From contig CAKNIU010000029.1 in NCBI GenBank assembly GCA_930980675.1, positions 1 to 9,315 of the forward strand: a DNA stretch of 9,315 nucleotides, read 5' to 3'. This document shows positions 1 through 5,935 of this stretch, piece by piece. Position 1 is the stretch's first letter. The number at the start of each line of letters is the position of its first letter. Origin of the DNA: an uncultured Clostridium sp. (GTDB lineage: Bacteria > Bacillota_A > Clostridia > TANB77 > CAG-508). Both the position numbers and the translations under genes were made by a program. The notes under the pieces are model-generated. The model saw nothing but the letters and a program-made list of their open reading frames with translations, had not been told where the DNA came from and searched no databases.

Positions 1-57
1 TGTTTATGTAAACAATCTTTGTTTCCAACTCTTGATAACTTTCCTATTATATAAATT

Positions 58-90
58 AAAAAGATGATACTTTGTAGGTATCATCTTTTT
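58..90. terminator. Bidirectional intrinsic terminator
   Basis: A perfect 13-bp inverted repeat (58-70 pairs with 78-90) encloses a 7-nt loop. The outer part of the stem is A5/T5, so a U-run is produced on either strand. On the minus strand it can end the HtrA-like protease transcript. On the plus strand it can end a gene lying to the left of the window. Confidence 0.8.
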
Positions 91-119
91 GAAAATAAAA
101 GGGGATGTTTTTTTAATTC

Positions 120-151
120 AATCAGTAATCGGAGTAACTTAATTACTGATT
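120..151. repeat. Hairpin-forming inverted repeat
   Basis: A perfect 10-bp inverted repeat (120-129 with 142-151) has a 12-nt loop. No U-run follows on either strand, so it is not a classic terminator. It lies in the 3' region of the minus-strand protease gene and could protect the 3' end or bind a protein. Function is unknown. Confidence 0.5.
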
Positions 152-258
152 ATGGTTATATTATAATAATGAAATTTGTCCATTTTGTGAACTGGGTGTG
201 ATACATTTGAAAAAAATATATTTTTTCAGTTGGAGACAATCCCAAATTAAAAGTTTTA

Positions 259-1542
259 CTAAGGTTGTTCTGCTAAAGTTAATTCTACTATTTCTTCTTG
301 GCCATTTCTGTATATTTTTAATGTCATAGTATCACCAATTTGGTGAGTGTTTTTTATTTCATTTAAGTCATCCATACTTTCTACTGTTTGACCATCAGCC
401 TCTATAATAATGTCTCCAATTCTAATTCCGGCTTTTTCAGCAGGAGAGTAGTCATCAACACTTCTTACATATGCACCAACTTTTAGGTCAAATGTAGGAT
501 TTGCTTTTACAGTATCTTCAGTAATATCACTACCTGTTATACCTATATATGGTCTTTTTACTTTGCTATATTGAATTAAATCAGAGTAAATATCTTTAGT
601 GTCATTTATAGGAATAGCAAAACCTAAACCTTCGACACCTTCACCAGAAGCCTTTAATGTATTAATTCCTATAACTTGACCTTGGCTATTAACTAAAGCA
701 CCACCACTGTTTCCTTCATTTATAGCTGCATCAGTTTGTATAACATTATATGTTTTTCCTTCTGAATCGGTAATTTGTCTATTTAAAGCACTTATTGAAC
801 CTTGACATACTGTACTTCTCATTCCTAAAGGGTTACCAATTGACATACACCATTCACCAACTTGAATAGTATCTGAATCACCTAATTCAGCTGCTGTTAA
901 TCCAGTTTTATCAATTTTAATAACTGCTAAATCGGTTTGTTCATCAGTACCTATTATTTTTGCTTCATAAGGAGTATCATCATTGTATAAGTATACTGTA
1001 ATTTTACTAGCATCACCTACTTCGTAGTAAGAACTAGAACTTGAAGAGTCTATAACGTGGTTATTAGTTAAAATATATCCATCTTCACTAATGATTACAC
1101 CAGATCCTTCTGCACTGGCTGTAGACTGGTTACGAGAGAATATAGAACTTACTGAATATTCTACATTTATACCAACTATTGAAGGTAATACTTTTTGAGC
1201 AACATATACACCAGTATCAGAAATACTAGATAATGAAACTAAGTTCATATTTACATTATTATAATTAATATTTGAATTATCATCTCTTTGAGGAGTACTT
1301 CCGTTTCCTAATATTTCACTTTTTATTGTTGGAACACTAAAACATACTCCAAGTACTAAAGTTGCACCTATAATTCCACTTACAAAAGGTAAAACTACTG
1401 CTTTACCAAAGCCTGCTCCTGAGCCTTGCTTTTTTTCTTTTTGTGGTTTTGAAGCCTTTGAAGGTTTTGAAGACTTAAAACCACTTGATGAATTTGTCTC
1501 TGTTGCATTTGTATTAATAAAATTATTATTTTGATTATCCAT
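259..1542 (-). CDS. htrA: Membrane-anchored HtrA/DegP-type serine protease with PDZ domain
   Basis: This 427-aa protein is an envelope quality-control protease of the HtrA family, expected to degrade misfolded proteins outside the membrane. Residues 1-47 form a cytoplasmic tail rich in Asn, Ser and Lys. Residues 48-72 are one hydrophobic segment acting as an uncleaved anchor. The trypsin-like domain runs from about 112 to 325 with the full triad: His162 in NNHVID, Asp204 in TDLAVIK, Ser279 in GNSGGAL. A single PDZ domain fills about 330-420. Size and order match Gram-positive HtrA proteins. The start is fixed by an SD (AAAGGAAG, around 1551-1558) 8 nt upstream. Directly upstream of that SD is a 35-bp leader element also found before the gene at 5166-5429. 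The gene is monocistronic and ends near the terminator at 58-90. The family call is secure; the exact substrate is not known. Confidence 0.95.
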   Translation of the reverse strand: MDNQNNNFINTNATETNSSSGFKSSKPSKASKPQKEKKQGSGAGFGKAVVLPFVSGIIGATLVLGVCFSVPTIKSEILGNGSTPQRDDNSNINYNNVNMNLVSLSSISDTGVYVAQKVLPSIVGINVEYSVSSIFSRNQSTASAEGSGVIISEDGYILTNNHVIDSSSSSSYYEVGDASKITVYLYNDDTPYEAKIIGTDEQTDLAVIKIDKTGLTAAELGDSDTIQVGEWCMSIGNPLGMRSTVCQGSISALNRQITDSEGKTYNVIQTDAAINEGNSGGALVNSQGQVIGINTLKASGEGVEGLGFAIPINDTKDIYSDLIQYSKVKRPYIGITGSDITEDTVKANPTFDLKVGAYVRSVDDYSPAEKAGIRIGDIIIEADGQTVESMDDLNEIKNTHQIGDTMTLKIYRNGQEEIVELTLAEQP

Positions 1543-1561
1543 TTTAAATGCTTCCTTTTAT

Positions 1562-1596
1562 ATATATTTAGGTTTTTTAAAGGATGCCTATAAACC
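1562..1596 (-). promoter_or_regulatory. Leader element, copy 1 (shared with 5472-5506)
   Basis: This 35-bp stretch lies 2-3 nt upstream of the SD of the HtrA-like gene. It is 33/35 identical to 5472-5506, which sits in the same position before another minus-strand gene. Read on the minus strand it can fold as an outer 5-bp stem GGTTT/AAACC (1592-1596 with 1571-1575) around a small AGG-triloop-CCT. Both differences between copies fall in predicted loop positions. It is inferred to be a 5'-UTR regulatory element; I do not recognise it as a named riboswitch. Confidence 0.6.
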
Positions 1597-1605
1597 TTAA
1601 ATGAT

Positions 1606-1639
1606 ATAAGATAAAAATAAATTTCTAACTATATCTTAT
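1606..1639. repeat. Inverted repeat in divergent promoter region
   Basis: An 8-bp perfect inverted repeat (1606-1613 with 1632-1639) has an 18-nt loop. It lies between the leader element of the minus-strand protease and the promoter of the plus-strand pilin-like gene. It could be an operator or part of the protease 5' UTR. There is no further support. Confidence 0.35.
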
Positions 1640-1702
1640 CCTAACTAAAATATATAATACAACCCAATTGTGAAAAAAATGTGAAAAAGATGTTACAATT
1701 TA

Positions 1703-1731
1703 TTAACTTTTTGTAAAATATATGATATACT
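1703..1731 (+). promoter_or_regulatory. Probable sigma-A promoter of the pilin-like gene
   Basis: TTAACT (1703-1708) and TATACT (1726-1731) are separated by 17 nt, and a TGn extended -10 (TG at 1723-1724) is present. Transcription would start near 1738, giving a leader of about 57 nt with the SD at 1753-1759 and a hairpin before the start codon. Confidence 0.6.
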
Positions 1732-1752
1732 TACAAAAGTTTAATTGTCAAG

Positions 1753-1794
1753 AAAGGAGATGTAATTCAATTTTTAATTGAGTTATGTAAAAGT
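1753..1794 (+). promoter_or_regulatory. Distant SD plus hairpin before the pilin-like gene
   Basis: A strong SD AAAGGAG (1753-1759) lies 35 nt before the ATG at 1795, too far for normal initiation. Between them an 8-bp hairpin (1764-1771 with 1777-1784, one G-U pair, 5-nt loop) can form. Folding would leave about 14 unpaired nt between SD and ATG. Two start-stop ATGTAA sequences (1760-1765 and 1785-1790) also occur. A 6-codon TTG frame (1778-1798) ends in a TGA that overlaps the ATG as ATGA. Confidence 0.5.
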
Positions 1795-2250
1795 ATGAAC
1801 ACAGAAAAGGGAATGGGAATTATTGCAATTATTATATCTGTATTAGTAATTGTTGCAATAGCAATATTTGCATATAATTTTGTAGTAAATACAGCAGATG
1901 AACAAAAAATAGAAGATATAAGAACAAATATGCTTTTAATACAAGGAAAATGTAAAATCTTGCAAGAAACTACAAAAGTAAATAACAATCAAGAAGGATT
2001 AAAAGGTAGAAAACTATCTGAAATACAAGATGATAGAATTATTTCAGAATTTTTAAATAGAAATATTATAGATTCTACTAATCTAGATAAATATTATGCA
2101 CTAAGTAATGATGACTTAACATCTATGGAGCTTGATATACAAAATGAGGAAAATTCATATTATGTTGTTAATTACGAAGATAATACAGTCTATATTACAA
2201 AAGGGTACACGGTTGGGGATAGTGAAGAAGTTATTTATAAGTTGGATTAA
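1795..2250 (+). CDS. Pilin-like small membrane-anchored protein
   Basis: This 151-aa protein has a very short charged N-terminus, then a 24-residue hydrophobic helix (about 7-30), then a soluble acidic, Asn-rich domain. The motif K5-G6-M7-G-I-I-A11 resembles a class III (prepilin) signal, with possible cleavage after Gly6. The usual Glu at +5 of the mature protein is replaced by Ala. The gene starting at 9171 has the same G-x-x-x-I-A pattern. Ile and Val dominate the helix, as in type IV pilin/type II secretion pseudopilin N-termini. No C-terminal domain is recognised and no pilus assembly genes are in the window. ATG 1795 is the only ordinary start codon in frame near the SD. It could instead be a simple N-terminally anchored extracellular protein. 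The coding call is firm, the pilin role is inferred. Confidence 0.75.
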   Translation: MNTEKGMGIIAIIISVLVIVAIAIFAYNFVVNTADEQKIEDIRTNMLLIQGKCKILQETTKVNNNQEGLKGRKLSEIQDDRIISEFLNRNIIDSTNLDKYYALSNDDLTSMELDIQNEENSYYVVNYEDNTVYITKGYTVGDSEEVIYKLD

Positions 2251-2282
2251 ATCTATAATAAAACAAAATTAAGTTAGATTTA
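2248..2282 (+). terminator. Weak stem-loop at the end of the pilin-like gene
   Basis: An 8-bp perfect stem (2248-2255 with 2275-2282) has a 19-nt A-rich loop and overlaps the stop codon. No clear U-run follows, so termination is uncertain. The right arm runs directly into the larger folded element at 2285-2350. Confidence 0.3.
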
Positions 2283-2284
2283 TG

Positions 2285-2350
2285 TATAATATATATTCCA
2301 TAAGATCTTGGAAACTTCATTAGCTGAAAGTTTCTCGAATGTATATTATA
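2285..2350 (+). repeat. Long imperfect hairpin upstream of rnhB
   Basis: A 14-bp outer stem (2285-2298 with 2337-2350, one G-U pair) encloses an inner 7-bp stem (2311-2317 with 2328-2334) with a 10-nt loop. It occupies most of the 142-nt gap between the pilin-like gene and rnhB. The left arm contains TATAAT (2285-2290), which could double as a -10 box, but no convincing -35 is placed before it. It may be an rnhB leader RNA, a palindromic repeat element or a processing site. Confidence 0.5.
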
Positions 2351-2392
2351 GATTAACCAAAAGAAATTAAATATTAAAGGAATTCAAACTAA

Positions 2393-3031
2393 ATGAAGGA
2401 AAAAGAAGAAGAACGTTTAACTAATTTAAAAAAGTATGAAGAAAATTTATTTAATGAGGGGCTAAAATATATTTGCGGTATAGATGAAGCAGGTAGAGGA
2501 CCTTTAGCTGGACCTGTAGTAGTAGGTGCAGTTGTTATGCCAAGAGATTCAAAACTAGAATTTATGAATGATTCAAAAAAAGTAACTGCCAAAAGAAGAG
2601 ACATATTATATGATGAAATAAAAGAAACAGCCATTGCCTATGGTATAGGCATAGTTTCACAAGATATTATAGACGAAATAAATATTTTAAATGCTACTAA
2701 AAAAGGTTTGCATGAAGCTTTAGGACAAATTATAGAAAAATTAAAAACAAAGCCAGATATAGTTATAGTTGATGCATTAAGAGAAATAGATACATTTGGA
2801 ATAACATATGAGTCCATAATAAAAGGAGATGCTACTTGCTATTCAATTTCAGCAGCATCTATTTTAGCAAAAGTTACAAGGGATAGAATAATGGAAGAAT
2901 GGGATCAAATCTATCCACAGTATGGTTTTAAGTCACATAAAGGCTATGGCACAGCCAAGCATATTGCTGCTATAAAGCAGTATGGACCTTGTCCATTACA
3001 CAGAAAAACTTTTATAACACATTTTGTTTAA
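2393..3031 (+). CDS. rnhB: Ribonuclease HII
   Basis: RNase HII cleaves RNA in RNA-DNA hybrids and initiates removal of single ribonucleotides from DNA, using metal ions in the cytoplasm. The 212-aa product has the family signature GIDEAGRGPLAGPVV (from Gly29) with catalytic Asp31 and Glu32. The third acidic residue is Asp127 in VIVDAL, and the fourth is Asp146 in KGDATCYSISAASILAKV, followed by TRDR. DSKKV near 60-64 and SHKGYGT near 181-187 are also typical. Length is normal for the family. The SD AAAGGA (2376-2381) is 11 nt before ATG 2393. The next gene begins 16 nt after the stop, so the two are probably cotranscribed. Confidence 0.97.
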   Translation: MKEKEEERLTNLKKYEENLFNEGLKYICGIDEAGRGPLAGPVVVGAVVMPRDSKLEFMNDSKKVTAKRRDILYDEIKETAIAYGIGIVSQDIIDEINILNATKKGLHEALGQIIEKLKTKPDIVIVDALREIDTFGITYESIIKGDATCYSISAASILAKVTRDRIMEEWDQIYPQYGFKSHKGYGTAKHIAAIKQYGPCPLHRKTFITHFV

Positions 3032-3047
3032 AAGTAAAGGAGTTCAA

Positions 3048-4301
3048 ATGAATATTTTAGATATTATTGCAAAAAAGAGAGATAAAAAAGAATTAACAAA
3101 AGAAGAAATAGAATATTTTGTAAAAGGCTATACGGATGGAAGTATTACAGACTACCAAGCTGCAGCATTAGTAATGGCTATTTATATAAATGGTATGAAT
3201 GAGAGAGAAATTACAGATTTAACTTTGTTTATGGCATATTCTGGAGATGTGCTTGATTTATCTAGTTTAGGTGAAGTGGTAGATAAACATAGTACAGGTG
3301 GAGTGGGAGATAAAATAACACTTATATTAATGCCAATTGTTGCGTCTTTAGGAATTCCTGTTGCAAAAATGTCTGGAAGAGGACTTGGCTTTACAGGTGG
3401 AACTGTAGACAAGCTTGAGGCTATTCCTGGATATAACACAAATGTGGCAGTAGATGAATTTATACAAAATGTAAAGAAAGTGGGCATAAGTTTAATTGGT
3501 CAAACTTTAAACTTGGCACCGGCAGATAAAAAATTGTATGCTTTAAGAGATACTATAAGCTGTACTGAAAGTATTCCTCTTATATCATCAAGTATTATGA
3601 GCAAAAAAATTGCTTCTGGCGCAAATAAAATAGTTATAGATGTTACTTGTGGAAGCGGTGCATTTATGAAAGACATACAAAGTGCAAGAGAACTTGCAAA
3701 AGTTATGACTAAAATTGGTGAATTAGCACATAAAGAAACAAAATGCATTATTACAGATATGAATCAGCCTGTTGGATATGCAGTTGGAAATACACTTGAA
3801 GTAATAGAAGCAATAGATATTTTAAAAGGTAAATATTTGCCAGAAGATATAAAAAATATAATAACAGAGCTTGGTAGCAATATGCTAAATTTAGCAGGTA
3901 AGGTAAATAGTTTAGAAGAAGGAAAAGCTAAAATTTTAGAAAGTTTGAGAAATGGTAAAGGCTATAAAAAATTTGTACAGCTTGTGCAAAATCAAGGTGG
4001 AGATATTTCATACATAGAAAATACAGATAAATTTGCAAAGGCAAAATATATATTTCCAATAATTGCAGGAAAATCTGGAGTAGTAGAAAAGTTAGATGCA
4101 TATAAAGTAGGCAAGTTGTCGGTATATTTAGGTGCTGGTAGAATGAAAAAAGAGGATAATATACAAAAAGAAGTAGGTTTTGTTTTCCACAAAAAGGTTG
4201 GGGATAAAGTGGAAAGAGGTGAAGTGCTTGGATATATTCACTCAAATGAAGAAGAAAAGGCAAAAGAAGTAATAAATCAGCAAATTTATGAAATTGTGTA
4301 A
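3048..4301 (+). CDS. pdp: Pyrimidine-nucleoside phosphorylase
   Basis: The enzyme splits uridine, thymidine or deoxyuridine with phosphate to the base and (deoxy)ribose-1-phosphate, feeding nucleoside salvage and pentose use. The 417-aa product has the phosphate-binding KHSTGGVGDK (80-89) and the thymidine/pyrimidine phosphorylase signature SGRGLGFTGGTVDKLEAIPG (109-128). Arg167, Ser182 and Lys186 match the pyrimidine-base ligands of E. coli thymidine phosphorylase. The helical N-terminus (1-60) and the C-terminal alpha/beta domain with GRMKKED are also typical. A longer frame opens at 3024, but ATG 3048 has an ideal SD (AAAGGAG, 3036-3042, 5-nt spacer) and matches family N-termini. It follows rnhB closely and ends before a terminator. 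The alternative name deoA would apply if thymidine-specific; Gram-positive context favours pdp. Confidence 0.95.
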   Translation: MNILDIIAKKRDKKELTKEEIEYFVKGYTDGSITDYQAAALVMAIYINGMNEREITDLTLFMAYSGDVLDLSSLGEVVDKHSTGGVGDKITLILMPIVASLGIPVAKMSGRGLGFTGGTVDKLEAIPGYNTNVAVDEFIQNVKKVGISLIGQTLNLAPADKKLYALRDTISCTESIPLISSSIMSKKIASGANKIVIDVTCGSGAFMKDIQSARELAKVMTKIGELAHKETKCIITDMNQPVGYAVGNTLEVIEAIDILKGKYLPEDIKNIITELGSNMLNLAGKVNSLEEGKAKILESLRNGKGYKKFVQLVQNQGGDISYIENTDKFAKAKYIFPIIAGKSGVVEKLDAYKVGKLSVYLGAGRMKKEDNIQKEVGFVFHKKVGDKVERGEVLGYIHSNEEEKAKEVINQQIYEIV

Positions 4302-4302
4302 A

Positions 4303-4357
4303 TCAATTATAATCAAATAGAAACAGTTTTCTAATTCAATGAAAATAATTGACTATA
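4303..4357 (+). repeat. Nested inverted repeats after pdp
   Basis: An 8-bp arm TCAATTAT just after the stop codon pairs with ATAATTGA near 4346-4353, with a smaller TAGAAA/TTTCTA hairpin inside. There is no U-run. It probably adds 3' structure before the stronger terminator at 4384-4420. Confidence 0.3.
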
Positions 4358-4383
4358 TACAAACAAAAACAAAAAATTAAAAT

Positions 4384-4420
4384 AACACGATTAAGCTTAA
4401 AAACTTAGTCGTGTTTTATT
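4384..4420 (+). terminator. Intrinsic terminator of the rnhB-pdp unit
   Basis: A 12-bp stem with one G-U pair (4384-4395 with 4404-4415) and an 8-nt loop is followed by TTATTTAAT. It lies 82 nt after the pdp stop. It can also work on the minus strand because A-rich sequence flanks the left arm. Confidence 0.8.
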
Positions 4421-4606
4421 TAATATATCACATAATCTAAAAACATTATACAATTATATGAAAGCCTATAATATGTGCGAAAAGCTACCTTTATTATTAA
4501 AGAATAGTAAGTAAATTTAGTCGTATTTCTTTTGATATTATTCAAAAATAAAGTCATTCTAAAAATTATCATTAAAGTTTATATTTATATAAAAAAGGAA
4601 GGGAAT
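4421..4606 (+). promoter_or_regulatory. Upstream region of the XRE gene with a weak promoter candidate
   Basis: This AT-rich stretch holds no gene. The best promoter match is TTATAC (4446-4451) with TATAAT (4467-4472), but the 15-nt spacer is short. The SD AAGGAAGGG lies at 4595-4603. No operator palindrome is evident. Confidence 0.3.
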
Positions 4607-4999
4607 ATGATGGAAAATAACAGTACAAGGAACAGCAAAAGAAAAACTAATAATAATAAACAACTAAATAAAAATGTAAGCTATGCCAATATACACATAG
4701 GAAAAGCTTTTCAAAATTATAGACTGATGAATAATTTAACACAAAATGATGTATCAAATATTACTGGCTTAGAACCTAGACATATTAGCCAACTAGAAAG
4801 AGGTCAAACTAAAGGAAGTATAGACACATTATTAAAATTGTGTAATGCATATAAAATAACTCCTGATGTTATTCTTTTTGACATATTAGATGAAGATACT
4901 AAAAGTAAAGTTCAAATGTATGACGAAAAATTTAAGAAGCTAAGTAAAAAGGACAAAGATACAGTACTTCATTTAATGGAATACTTTTTATCTAAATAA
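4607..4999 (+). CDS. XRE-family helix-turn-helix regulator
   Basis: This 130-aa DNA-binding protein has a basic, Asn/Lys-rich tail (1-28). An HTH_3/XRE domain spans about 32-92: IGKAFQNYRLMNNLTQNDVSN, then GLEPRHISQLERGQ with the typical recognition-helix ending, then TLLKLCNAYKITPDVIL. A short helical C-terminal segment (about 104-128) may serve in dimerisation. No ligand or protease domain is seen. The reading frame extends upstream to 4532, but the SD at 4595-4603 fits ATG 4607 or the adjacent ATG 4610, so the extra hydrophobic, lysine-rich residues are unlikely to be translated. It stands alone between a terminator and a convergent small gene, so its target cannot be read from context; self-control is possible. 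Confidence 0.85.
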   Translation: MMENNSTRNSKRKTNNNKQLNKNVSYANIHIGKAFQNYRLMNNLTQNDVSNITGLEPRHISQLERGQTKGSIDTLLKLCNAYKITPDVILFDILDEDTKSKVQMYDEKFKKLSKKDKDTVLHLMEYFLSK

Positions 5000-5104
5000 T
5001 AGAAAAATTGCTTAGTAATTTTGTTGTCTACAAATCAAAAGTAGCAAATATTAAGTGACCGACCTAGCACAAACAAAAGTTTATGGCTTCTATCTGTGCT
5101 GGGT
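5000..5104. repeat. Convergent intergenic region with two stem-loops
   Basis: Between the XRE gene and the convergent small gene lie two hairpins. A 6-bp AAAATT/AATTTT hairpin (5004-5009 with 5017-5022) sits just after the XRE stop. It is followed by a GC-richer 10-bp stem (5062-5071 with 5095-5104, one G-U) with a 23-nt loop. The first may be a weak terminator. The second has no U-run and could be an RNA element or bidirectional barrier. No tRNA-like fold or ORF is seen up to 5165. Confidence 0.35.
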
Positions 5105-5165
5105 TATATTCTGCATTAGATTTTTTAGTGTTAATTTTAGTCATAGATAAGCTAGATATTATTTA

Positions 5166-5429
5166 TTACAGCTTTTTCAAATTATCACCATATTTTACAC
5201 CAAGAGAATAACTTAATGCAAAATAATATTCTTCTGTTTGAAAAAACAAACTAACAATCTCGTCAAATAAATCTTTTTGACTTTCAGATAAAGTTTCTTC
5301 TAGTTCATCAATTGAATCACTAAGCCTTATGCTTTTTTGATTAAAATCTGAGTTTTCTCTTAAAACTGAAATTTTTTCTTCCACCAAATTGTTAATAAAA
5401 ATTTTACTATCATCATTAAATATTTCCAT
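5166..5429 (-). CDS. Small acidic protein of unknown function
   Basis: This 87-aa protein has no signal peptide or membrane segment. It is acidic and probably helical: residues 8-25, a Ser/Asp/Glu-rich helix at about 36-62 (LEETLSESQKDLFDEI), and a C-terminal part with EEYYFALSYSLGVKYGDNL. The order, a Q-K-x-L-F helix followed by an F/Y-x-x-S/G-x-x-L-G motif near the end, is reminiscent of small DUF6809-type proteins of Bacillota, but I cannot confirm membership. ATG 5429 is the only ordinary in-frame start after an upstream stop at 5445-5447. Its strong SD (AAGGAG, 5462-5467) lies 32 nt away across a small hairpin, and the leader carries the 35-bp element shared with the protease gene. Coding looks real because of the leader features and residue pattern. 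Function is not known. Confidence 0.7.
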   Translation of the reverse strand: MEIFNDDSKIFINNLVEEKISVLRENSDFNQKSIRLSDSIDELEETLSESQKDLFDEIVSLFFQTEEYYFALSYSLGVKYGDNLKKL

Positions 5430-5467
5430 AATTTTTTTCTTACATTAAAAAAAATGCAAAGCTCCTT
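5430..5467 (-). promoter_or_regulatory. Distant SD plus hairpin before the small acidic gene
   Basis: On the minus strand AAGGAG (5467 down to 5462) is 32 nt before ATG 5429. A 7-bp hairpin with one G-U pair (5453-5459 with 5440-5446) fills the gap, so folding leaves about 12 nt between SD and ATG. An ATGTAA start-stop lies in the right arm (5445 down to 5440). The arrangement parallels 1753-1794. Confidence 0.45.
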
Positions 5468-5471
5468 GTTA

Positions 5472-5506
5472 ATATATTTAGGTTTTTAAAAGGATACCTA
5501 TAAACC
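5472..5506 (-). promoter_or_regulatory. Leader element, copy 2 (shared with 1562-1596)
   Basis: This 35-bp element is identical at 33 of 35 positions to 1562-1596 and lies 4 nt upstream of the SD of the small acidic gene, on the same strand and in the same place relative to the gene. The outer stem GGTTT/AAACC and inner AGG/CCT are kept. The flanking sequence differs between copies, so the element itself is what is shared. Confidence 0.6.
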
Positions 5507-5600
5507 CATTATAAACAAAAAAATATAACGATATTTCACTAATAGTATATACCAAAAAATAAAATTTATGTATATATTTTTGAAAAAAATAAAAAATTTT

Positions 5601-5629
5601 TTGACAGTTTTTTTGGTAAAGAGTATAAT
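5601..5629 (+). promoter_or_regulatory. Consensus sigma-A promoter of the copper operon
   Basis: TTGACA (5601-5606) and TATAAT (5624-5629) are perfect consensus boxes with a 17-nt spacer, preceded by A/T tracts that could serve as an UP element. The -10 lies inside a perfect palindrome AGTAT-A-ATACT (5622-5632), a possible repressor site. I see no clear CopY (TACAnnTGTA) or CsoR-type operator. Confidence 0.85.
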
Positions 5630-5658
5630 ACTAAAAGATGTTTCATAAGGAGACTAAT

Positions 5659-5724
5659 TTGAAAGAAATTACTTTCATAACTATGTATGCCTATAGAGCG
5701 AAGAAAGAAAGGAATGAAATTTAA
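5659..5724 (+). CDS. Putative 21-codon leader ORF before copZ
   Basis: A TTG start with an excellent SD (TAAGGAG, 5646-5652, 6-nt spacer) opens a 21-codon frame. It ends with TAA one nucleotide before the copZ ATG. The peptide begins with the hydrophobic/aromatic stretch MKEITFITMYAY and ends with a basic tail. It has no Cys or His to suggest copper binding. It may be translated for coupling to copZ, act as a leader peptide, or be fortuitous. Confidence 0.35.
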   Translation: MKEITFITMYAYRAKKERNEI

Positions 5725-5725
5725 T

Positions 5726-5935
5726 ATGAAAAAAATTGTTTTAGGAATTGAAGGAATGCATTGTGAAGGATGCGTTAACAGATTAACAAAAGTTTTAAAT
5801 GGATTGGATGGCGTAAATGATTCCAAAGTTAGTTTAGAAAATAAAAATGCAGAAGTAGAATATGATGAAGATAAAATAGATTTAGATGACATAAAGCAAG
5901 CTATTGAAGATGCGGGATTTGAAGTAAAAGAATAG
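5726..5935 (+). CDS. copZ: CopZ-like copper chaperone (HMA domain)
   Basis: This 69-aa protein is a single heavy-metal-associated domain that carries Cu(I) in the cytoplasm and hands it to the CopA ATPase encoded downstream. The metal site is GMHCEGC with Cys13 and Cys16. Around it lies the usual ferredoxin-like beta-alpha-beta-beta-alpha-beta pattern, ending in DAGFEVKE. Length is typical for CopZ. An in-frame ATG at 5687 would add 13 basic residues; ATG 5726 matches the family N-terminus and follows AAAGG (5708-5712). The perfect promoter upstream and copA downstream make an operon. No CsoR or CopY regulator gene is in the window. Confidence 0.93.
   Translation: MKKIVLGIEGMHCEGCVNRLTKVLNGLDGVNDSKVSLENKNAEVEYDEDKIDLDDIKQAIEDAGFEVKE

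Noticed and set aside
1..14. Palindrome TGTTTATGTAAACA as an operator at the window edge
   Set aside because: It is a perfect inverted repeat, but the gene it might serve is outside the window and the site matches no regulator consensus I can assign.
1562..1596. preQ1 class I riboswitch
   Set aside because: The A-rich tail and small hairpin are reminiscent, but the pairing is nested and the preQ1 consensus loop is missing.
1765..1794. ATT start codon giving a longer pilin-like protein
   Set aside because: ATT starts are very rare, the spacing would be short, and ATG 1795 leaves a typical short class III signal.
3024..3047. Upstream start for pyrimidine-nucleoside phosphorylase
   Set aside because: It overlaps the end of rnhB and lacks an SD, while ATG 3048 has an ideal SD and the family N-terminus.
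4532..4606. N-terminal extension of the XRE regulator from an upstream ATG
   Set aside because: The extra residues are low-complexity and no SD precedes that ATG. A good SD lies before 4607/4610.
5062..5104. tRNA or T-box fragment
   Set aside because: The stem lacks cloverleaf arms, a T-loop or a T-box sequence.
5687..5725. Longer CopZ start
   Set aside because: It adds 13 basic residues not expected in CopZ; ATG 5726 gives the normal 69-aa length.
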